A DNA stretch of 10,212 nucleotides, taken from NCBI GenBank assembly GCA_030607715.1, contig JAUWJM010000052.1, forward strand, positions 1-10,212, in the 5' to 3' direction. The DNA is from Candidatus Aerophobota bacterium. GTDB lineage: Bacteria > Aerophobota > Aerophobia > Aerophobales > B3-G15. Below the pieces are notes generated by a model. The model did not search any database and was not told where the DNA came from. It worked only from the letters and a program-made list of their open reading frames with translations. Position 1 is the first letter of the stretch. Each line of letters starts with the position of its first letter. Shown piece by piece: positions 5,682 through 10,212 of this stretch. The position numbers were made by a program, and so were the translations under genes.

Positions 5682-6711
5682 CAGATATTTGGTAGTCATT
5701 TATTCCTTCTTGCACTGATTTTCCTTCATAAAGAACAGCGTAAAGTTGCCTAAACAAAGGAAGGTTTTTATCTATGTTTAATTTTGATTTTTCCTCAAGT
5801 TCTTTTGCTAATCTATATATGCCTTTAGTAGCTGTGTATCCTTCAATAGTTTGGTCTTTCTTCTCTTCCATAGCTTCCTCAACCATTTTACCTCTCCCCA
5901 GAAGTTTTCCAAAGGCTCCATTTCGACCTCTCTGCACGGTAAGATATAAATCTCCCACCCCAGCCAGTCCCATTATAGTTTTTAGTTTTCCTCCATAGGG
6001 TATAATGAGCCTGGACATCTCCATAATTGCCTGAGCTATAAATGCAGATTTAGTGTTATCCATACTTATTTTTAGTCTTTCAGATAGTCCCTGACACATC
6101 CCGACAGCAATAGCATAGGAGTTTTTCATGGCAGCGCATAATTCTACTCCTGTTATATCATAGGTTGTATTTGCTTTAAGTTGAAGATTGCGAGTTATTT
6201 CACTACAGTACTCAGCATATCTCTTTTCTTTGGCACCAAAGATAACCTCAGTATAAATTCCCCTGACTAATTCATTAGCTCGAGCAGGACCTCCCATACC
6301 AACTACAGAAATTTTCTTATCCAATAAAGGAGGAATTAAATCCTCAATTAAATCGCATAAAGTTAGATATGGAGCTTTAGGAATACCCTTGGCAACATTT
6401 ATAATAGTCATTCCCTCTCTTAGAAGTGGAGCTACTCTTTTGGCAATTTTTTCTATAGCATGGGAAATTATGGCAATTATTACAATTTCCCTTTTATCCA
6501 TAGCTTCCTCTAATTGATCTACCTGGAAAAATTTAATATTTTGAGGGACAGGTGCATATAAAGTTTTATGATTTCCCCTTTGCTTGAGAATATCTATAAT
6601 CTCCTTATCCAGTTCAGTCCCCCAGAGATTTACCTCATGTCCTCTCCTTGCTAAATGAGATGCACAGGCAGTTCCCATCATTCCAGCGCCAATTACTACC
6701 ATTTTTGCCAT
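5653..6711 (-). CDS. gpsA: NAD(P)-dependent glycerol-3-phosphate dehydrogenase
   Basis: The enzyme reduces dihydroxyacetone phosphate to sn-glycerol 3-phosphate for phospholipid synthesis. From ATG 6711 it is 352 residues, the usual size. The N-terminal cofactor motif VIGAGMMGTACASHLARRGH is present. NVAKGI and VGMGGPARANEL follow mid-protein. The catalytic-domain signature GVELCAAMKNSYAIAVG and the strong GLAGVGDLYLTVQRGRNGAFGKLLGRG come next. The frame extends upstream to a TTG at 6777, but those 22 codons lie in an inverted repeat and are not GpsA-like, so I start at 6711, where the upstream ribosome-binding site is weak (AGAAGA). The C-terminus is odd: after YEGKSVQEGINDYQIS the last nine residues are encoded by the palindromic repeat and replace the usual family ending. 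The core is intact, so the enzyme is probably active. It faces gdh convergently. Confidence 0.9.
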   Translation of the reverse strand: MAKMVVIGAGMMGTACASHLARRGHEVNLWGTELDKEIIDILKQRGNHKTLYAPVPQNIKFFQVDQLEEAMDKREIVIIAIISHAIEKIAKRVAPLLREGMTIINVAKGIPKAPYLTLCDLIEDLIPPLLDKKISVVGMGGPARANELVRGIYTEVIFGAKEKRYAEYCSEITRNLQLKANTTYDITGVELCAAMKNSYAIAVGMCQGLSERLKISMDNTKSAFIAQAIMEMSRLIIPYGGKLKTIMGLAGVGDLYLTVQRGRNGAFGKLLGRGKMVEEAMEEKKDQTIEGYTATKGIYRLAKELEEKSKLNIDKNLPLFRQLYAVLYEGKSVQEGINDYQISGVRSSFFTQ

Positions 6712-6740
6712 TTGAATTTCTTCTGTATTAACTTTGTTAT

Positions 6741-6923
6741 TTTGTAACAGTTCAGCCACTAAGTCACCAAGGCACAAAGAAGTGATATGAATTTTAAATC
6801 TCTATTGGAAAGAAAAGAATGTATTGCTAAAAAAATTAACCACTGAAGACACAGATGACGTTAAAAATTTTAAGACCGGGTTTACTTGGTATCTTCGTGT
6901 CTTGGTGGCTGAATAGTAACAAA
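6741..6923. repeat. Inverted-repeat element upstream of gpsA
   Basis: The plus strand at 6741-6779 and the reverse complement of 6885-6923 match at about 30 of 39 positions, sharing a core of TTCAGCCAC followed by spaced AAG and CAC triplets. Together they frame about 180 bases with no gene. The left arm begins 30 bases upstream of the gpsA start and explains the spurious N-terminal extension of that frame. This looks like a MITE-type or other small non-coding repeat. No transposase is present. Confidence 0.5.
6838..6853 (+). repeat. Left copy of a 16-base inverted repeat
   Basis: AACCACTGAAGACACA. Its reverse complement occurs at 8581-8596 with one mismatch. The pair encloses the sRNA candidate and the decayed restriction-modification genes. 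The left copy itself lies inside the element at 6741-6923. Confidence 0.5.
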
Positions 6924-6976
6924 TGAATTGCACCAAATAAGATATTTCTGGCCTCAAATTTTTTTCATTTCTCATC

Positions 6977-7010
6977 TTGACAAATTCCTTTTATTATCTA
7001 TAATTATAAT
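6977..7010 (+). promoter_or_regulatory. Consensus sigma70 promoter
   Basis: Perfect TTGACA at 6977-6982, a 16-base spacer and perfect TATAAT at 6999-7004, followed at once by a second TATAAT at 7005-7010. This is the strongest promoter in the window, and it repeats the doubled -10 seen before the GAF-ANTAR gene. No ORF follows; a terminator ends the transcript about 70 bases later. Confidence 0.75.
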
Positions 7011-7011
7011 G

Positions 7012-7082
7012 GAAACAAAAATGGGATTGGGGTGTCTCCCAGTCGGTAGAAGGCCTCCTTAAAAGGGGGCTTTCTATTTTTT
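7012..7082 (+). ncRNA. Candidate small RNA or orphan leader (~70 nt)
   Basis: The space between a consensus promoter and a strong terminator holds no reading frame. The predicted RNA has an unpaired A-rich start, then TGGGA (7022-7026) able to pair with TCCCA (7037-7041) around a G-rich loop, a short linker AGTCGGT, and the terminator hairpin. It matches no small RNA or riboswitch that I recognise. It could be a free-standing sRNA, an RNA antisense to the 3' end of the neighbouring minus-strand remnant, or the leader of a gene that has been lost. Exact ends are estimates. Confidence 0.5.
7048..7082 (+). terminator. Strong intrinsic terminator
   Basis: AGAAGGCCTCCTT (7048-7060) pairs with AAGGGGGCTTTCT (7063-7075) in 13 positions, two of them G-U, followed by TATTTTTT. 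The U-tract is on the plus strand, so it ends plus-strand transcripts. It abuts the stop codon of the minus-strand DUF3800 remnant. Confidence 0.8.
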
Positions 7083-7557
7083 AGGGAAATAATTTAAGTC
7101 CCCACCCATGATACTCTCCATTTTTATTACAGTAAATCTTCTTTTCTATGATCTTGAAAGGTATATAGGGTTCTTCAGGGTTTAATAAATGCCTTACTAA
7201 AGGATAAGCACATAAATCTGCAATCTGTAGTCCTACAATATTTTTTCTTTTACTGTGGAATTCTAAATTTATTATTTTTTCTTTAAGCCGGTTTGAAGAA
7301 ACGTAGAAAGTACCTAAGTCCAAAACAGAATTGAAATGTCTTAGAAGCATTTGGTCTTCTTTTCTCCCACGTGGTTCTACTTTTAGACTTAAATCAAATA
7401 GTATCTGAAAAGACCCCTCGCATTTCCTTATCTCCCTGGAATGTAAAATAACTTGAGTTGTCTTAAAATATTTCTGTTTAAAATCGTCAATTTCGGCTTT
7501 GACATTGTTTAACTCATCACTACAAAAAAGACAGCCACATAAAAGAAATAAATTTCC
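7081..7557 (-). pseudogene. DUF3800-family protein remnant, N-terminally truncated
   Basis: The frame is open from 7557 to a TAA at 7083-7081, about 158 codons, but its first ATG is at 7350. Upstream of that ATG the frame still encodes family-like sequence: ELNNVKAEIDDFKQKYF, then VILHSREIRK. The C-terminal part has the DUF3800 marks IVGLQIADLCAYPLVRHLLN and the ending GWGLKLFP. The N-terminal strand with the acidic DES-type motif normal for this family is missing, and the middle is shorter than expected, so at least one deletion is likely. At its 5' end the frame overlaps the broken end of the methyltransferase, as though a deletion had joined the two genes. DUF3800 proteins have a probable RNase H-like fold and often sit near defence or mobile genes; that is family knowledge and says nothing about present activity. 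Confidence 0.7.
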
Positions 7558-8090
7558 TTACATAATGTAAATTAGCATTACTTAAGATGCCATCAGGGAT
7601 AATAACAGCAATATGACCACCTGGCTTGGCGAGTTGGATGAATCTATCTACAAATAAAACCTCTATAGGAAATCTTTCAAGTCTTTTCTTCCTTTTATCG
7701 CCAAGCGTTTCAATCTGATGCTTATCAAATAATTCTCCTTATCCTGTGTCATTCCGTCTAAGTGCTCTTCGCCACACGTCAAAACCAAGTAAAGCTTTCT
7801 CAAGCTCTGGAGTTATCTCCTTTAATCCCACTCCGCCATAGGGAGGATTTCCCACTACCAAATCAAATTCCTTCAGAGCATTTTTTTTAATTCCCCGGTA
7901 TTTGTATTTCAGATCGTGCTTAATTGGTAATAGACCATTTTGGTGGAAAAACCTACTTTCAAGCCTGGCTTCAGAGCCAAACTTGGTAAGAAGATTTAGC
8001 TAAAGTAGAAGAAATCCAATTGATATTTCCGGTCATCTTTTCCAGAGTTAGTTTTTCAGCTAAGTACCTTTGTAAAAAAATATTACTCAT
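7550..8090 (-). pseudogene. N6-adenine DNA methyltransferase, multiply disrupted
   Basis: Fragments in the minus strand together make a methyltransferase. The first is ATG 8090 to a TGA at 7973-7971 (39 residues, MSNIFLQRYLAEK start). A one-base frame change near 7990 leads to KFGSEARLESRFFHQNGLLPI, and from there EFDLVVGNPPYGGVGL carries the catalytic NPPY motif (7849-7832). An in-frame TAA at 7741-7739 interrupts the sequence. It resumes as GELFDKHQIETLGDKRKKR, then FPIEVLFVDRFIQLAKPGGHIAVIIPDGILSN, and stops making family sense after YVRKFI near 7550. The target-recognition part is absent. The ATG overlaps the stop of the preceding XRE remnant by four bases, suggesting an original operon. 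With a frame change, a nonsense codon and a missing end it cannot be functional unless the read is wrong in several places. Confidence 0.8.
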
Positions 8091-8200
8091 TTGTTCTTTC
8101 CAATCAATTCATCTAAACCAATCCTAAAATCATCGGCTATTTTTATAAGTATTTCATAGAAGAATTGAGTGTATAGCCAGTCTCTACCTTGATTGAGGCG
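8087..8200 (-). pseudogene. C-terminal remnant of an XRE-family HTH regulator
   Basis: A 37-residue open stretch ending EILIKIADDFRIGLDELIGKNK, the familiar last two helices of Cro/C1-type regulators, where ILxKIAxxxxxxLDELxG is typical. The recognition helix and N-terminus are not found upstream in any minus-strand frame I read, so the gene is truncated. Its TGA overlaps the ATG of the methyltransferase (ATGA at 8090-8087). Small XRE proteins before a methyltransferase are often controller proteins of restriction-modification systems, which fits this position. Confidence 0.6.
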
Positions 8201-8634
8201 TTAAAAAGAATGTTAGTTTTTCTGGCAAGTTAATTCTCAAGTTGATTCTGTAATATATATCCAGTTTTTGATATGATGATAACGATAAGATATTTATCTT
8301 ACTCTTTAATGAGTATTTTAGTATTTTTGAGGTCGTAGTCAAATAGAAATAAAATTTGCTTTTTCCGTTTTGAAAACAAATTAACTCTTTCATAAGTAAA
8401 TTTTGAACGGAGGCAAGATTTATTGCAAATTATTTTAGATTTGATATTATATTAAATGTCAAAGCATTATTCTAATTATGAGTATAAAAATTTGGAAAGA
8501 ATGTCAAGGATAAAAATATGAGGATAGTATGTTGGGTAATATGTGAAGGATAAAAAATCCCTTTACTTATTACAATTATTTGTGTCTTCTGTGGTTAAGT
8601 TTTGGTATTACTGAACATTATGAAAGGAGTCCTT
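8201..8634. other. Very AT-rich stretch without a supported gene
   Basis: Lies between the XRE remnant and the DUF362 gene. A minus-strand open frame at 8184-8393 has low-complexity composition and no recognisable domain. AAGGATAAAAA occurs twice, near 8507 and 8547. The 16-base inverted-repeat copy at 8581-8596 is the only feature I would defend. The missing 5' part of the XRE gene would have been expected here. Confidence 0.5.
8581..8596 (-). repeat. Right copy of a 16-base inverted repeat
   Basis: TGTGTCTTCTGTGGTT, the reverse complement of 6838-6853 with one mismatch. It lies 38 bases before the DUF362 start, and together with the left copy it brackets the decayed island. Confidence 0.5.
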
Positions 8635-9798
8635 ATGAAATCTACAGTTTCCATAATAAGATGTAAGAATATACACAACTTTCGAGATATAAAAAGTGCT
8701 TTGAGAAAAAGTCTTGATTTAATTGGAGGGTTAGAAGCTATTATATGCCCACAAGACACAGTTATTATTAAACCCAATTTAATTAAACCAGCTCATTATA
8801 AAACTGGCATTACCACTAATTCTTTACTTGTAAGGGCTCTTTGTGAGATAAGCAGGGAAAAAGGGGCAAAAAGAGTAATTATTGGAGAGGGATCTGCAGT
8901 TGGATATAATACAGAAAAGGCTTTTAATGAAACAGGTATGAGAGAGATAGCCAAAGAGATGAATGTGGAACTGATTGATTTTAAAAAAGCTGAGTTGATT
9001 CCTGTGTTTGTAGTAGGAGGTAAGATATTACACAGGATTAAACTACCCCGTATCTTATTAGAGGCAAATGTAATAATAAATGTCCCGGTTATGAAGACTC
9101 ACGATACTTTCCCAGCAACTCTTGGTCTTAAAAACATGAAAGGGGTAATTAAAGAAGAGGATAAAAAAAGATTTCACAGGTGGGGATTATCTCAGTGCAT
9201 AGTTGATTTAAACAAACTTGTTCTTGCTGATATAACAGTTATAGATGGAACAGTATGTATGTAGGGGCTTGGACCTACTCACGGAACTCCTGTGAATTTG
9301 GGAATTCTAATTACATCAAAGGATACAGTGGCTGCAGATGTTGTAGCTTCTACAGTAATGGGAATAGATCCTATGAGTATTGAATATATAAAATTGGCAG
9401 CAGATGAGAACCTCGGATGCGGTGATCTATCCAGGATAGAAATATTAGGAGAGAGCTTGGATAAGGTAATAAGACCTTTCAAACAAATTAAGATTGATTT
9501 TGATAAATATAAGGATGAAGGAATATTTATCTATGAGAAGGGTGCCTGCAGTGGGTGGCGTCATACAATGGAAGCTATCATAAGTAATCTGGAAAGACAG
9601 AATAAATTAAACTTGTTAAAAGGTTACACTTTGGTTTTTGGCCAATTAGCCCATATTCCCTCAAAATTAAAGGGAAAACTTGTAAATATAGGTTTGTGCA
9701 CAAAAAAATACAAGGAGAAGGGTGAATATATCCCAGGTTGCCCTCCTCATCCTGAAGATGTAGTCTCTTTTTTTAAAAGGAAGAATAGGGAATCGTAA
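8635..9798 (+). pseudogene. DUF362-domain protein interrupted by an in-frame UAG
   Basis: Start ATG 8635 has AAAGGAG five bases upstream; the frame can be extended to a TTG at 8602, but nothing supports that. Residues 1-210 are the N-terminal part: IIKPNLIKPAHYKTGITTN, VIIGEGSAVGYNTEKAF, then VINVPVMKTHDTFPATLGLKNMKGVI. They end VIDGTVCM before a TAG at 9262-9264. The same frame continues at once as GLGPTHGTPVNLGILI and DTVAADVVASTVMGIDP for 177 more residues to a TAA. In DUF362 proteins this junction normally reads Met-Glu-Gly, so the stop replaces a Glu codon (GAG to TAG is one base). A separate ATG at 9292 could start the second half, but without a good ribosome-binding site. The C-terminus carries a GCPPHPEDV segment. 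DUF362 proteins are thought to be iron-sulphur-related; the exact role is unknown. It may be a pseudogene, a read error or a readthrough gene. Confidence 0.8.
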
Positions 9799-9804
9799 TT
9801 ATTT

Positions 9805-10212
9805 CTAACTTTTCTTACAGATTTCTATTATTGTCGCCAGAATAAAATAGCTTGAGGTTGCTCCTGGATCAATGTGCCCTTTAGTTCTTTCACCTAAACG
9901 GGAGGACCTTCCTCTTTTGGAAATTAAATCTTTAGTGGATTCCATACCTTTTTGGGCAGATTGTCTTGCTTTTTCTAAAGCTTCCTTAAGGGAATCATTA
10001 CCAGAGAGTGATTCTTTTAAAGACATAACAGCAGGATGAATAGCATCAAGCATAGTCTTTTCTCCTACCTTTGCTTTTCCTATTCTCTTTATTCCTTCTT
10101 CAGCATTCTGTAAAGCTTTAGCCCAATCTTTCAAGAAAAGGGCTTCTTTTCCTTCCAGAGTCTTTCCTGCTTCCATAAGGGCTGTACCAAATAGAGGACC
10201 TGTAGCAGCTCC
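9805..10212 (-). CDS. dhaL: Dihydroxyacetone kinase subunit DhaL, C-terminal part (partial)
   Basis: The frame is open to the window edge, so the N-terminus is missing; 135 residues are visible. DhaL is the ADP/Mg-binding subunit that takes phosphate to dihydroxyacetone bound in DhaK, with either ATP or a DhaM phosphocarrier as donor. Visible marks are GAATGPLFGTALMEAGK near the edge (nucleotide-binding GxxSGPLxGT in relatives), GEKTMLDAIHPAV, and the end KRGRSSRLGERTKGHIDPGA with Asp and Pro in the usual positions. The missing part should hold the Asp residues that bind magnesium. It ends in TAG six bases from the convergent DUF362 stop, with no evident terminator between them. The family also includes DhaL-like domains of fatty-acid kinase (FakA) proteins, but the ending fits DhaL better. 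Confidence 0.82.
   Translation of the reverse strand, partial: GAATGPLFGTALMEAGKTLEGKEALFLKDWAKALQNAEEGIKRIGKAKVGEKTMLDAIHPAVMSLKESLSGNDSLKEALEKARQSAQKGMESTKDLISKRGRSSRLGERTKGHIDPGATSSYFILATIIEICKKS

Noticed and set aside
6712..6777. 22-residue N-terminal extension of GpsA from TTG 6777
   Set aside because: The codons lie mostly in an inverted-repeat arm and are unlike any GpsA N-terminus.
8184..8393. 69-codon minus-strand frame beginning MKELICFQNG
   Set aside because: Low-complexity, AT-driven composition rich in Lys, Leu and Ser; no domain; it overlaps the XRE remnant in another frame.
1..10212. CRISPR array
   Set aside because: No set of regularly spaced direct repeats is present on either strand.
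1..10212. Alternative genetic code with UGA read as an amino acid
   Set aside because: UGA ends the nusB-cca, gpsA and XRE frames at sensible places, and the other interrupted genes have UAG and UAA instead.

Overview
The window is bacterial and AT-rich. It has Shine-Dalgarno sequences, sigma70-type promoters with near-consensus -35 and -10 boxes, and UGA used as a normal stop at several gene ends. No gene names a lineage. The mix of an RseC-like thiol protein, a GAF-ANTAR antiterminator next to an NAD-type glutamate dehydrogenase, a DUF362 protein and a DhaL subunit suggests an uncultivated, low-GC, probably anaerobic bacterium. That is an inference, not an identification. Several conserved reading frames are broken by single stop codons, so either gene decay is common here or the assembly carries point errors.

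Layout. Bases 1-570: end of an integron-type gene cassette (a HicA toxin gene followed directly by an attC site), about 200 bases without a recognised gene, then a degenerate tRNA-like sequence. Bases 561-2342 (minus): one long gene fusing a NusB domain to a tRNA CCA-adding/poly(A) polymerase domain, with a divergent promoter region at its 5' end. Bases 2457-2921 (plus): an unrecognised four-helix membrane protein. Bases 2947-3357 (minus): an RseC/MucC-like protein whose second motif cysteine is replaced by UGA. Bases 3411-5620 (plus): the most coherent unit, a promoter, a GAF-ANTAR RNA-binding antiterminator, a leader with hexaloop hairpins and an intrinsic terminator, and a glutamate dehydrogenase. 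Bases 5624-6923: a palindromic repeat that supplies the last codons of gpsA, gpsA itself (minus), and an inverted-repeat element just upstream of it. Bases 6977-7082: a consensus promoter and terminator enclosing a ~70-nt RNA with no ORF. Bases 7081-8200 (minus): a decayed restriction-modification-like island (XRE regulator remnant, N6-adenine methyltransferase pseudogene, DUF3800 remnant), bracketed more widely by a 16-base inverted repeat. Bases 8635-9798 (plus): a DUF362 gene split by an in-frame UAG. Bases 9805-10212 (minus): the C-terminal part of a DhaL subunit that runs off the window.

How it works together. The ANTAR-leader-gdh arrangement predicts that the signal-sensing GAF-ANTAR protein binds hairpins just downstream of its own gene, prevents the terminator from forming, and lets transcription continue into glutamate dehydrogenase. 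That would be a self-contained switch for ammonia/glutamate metabolism. The flanks (attC cassette, tRNA-like scar, palindromic repeats, dead R-M genes) look like sites of past insertion and loss.
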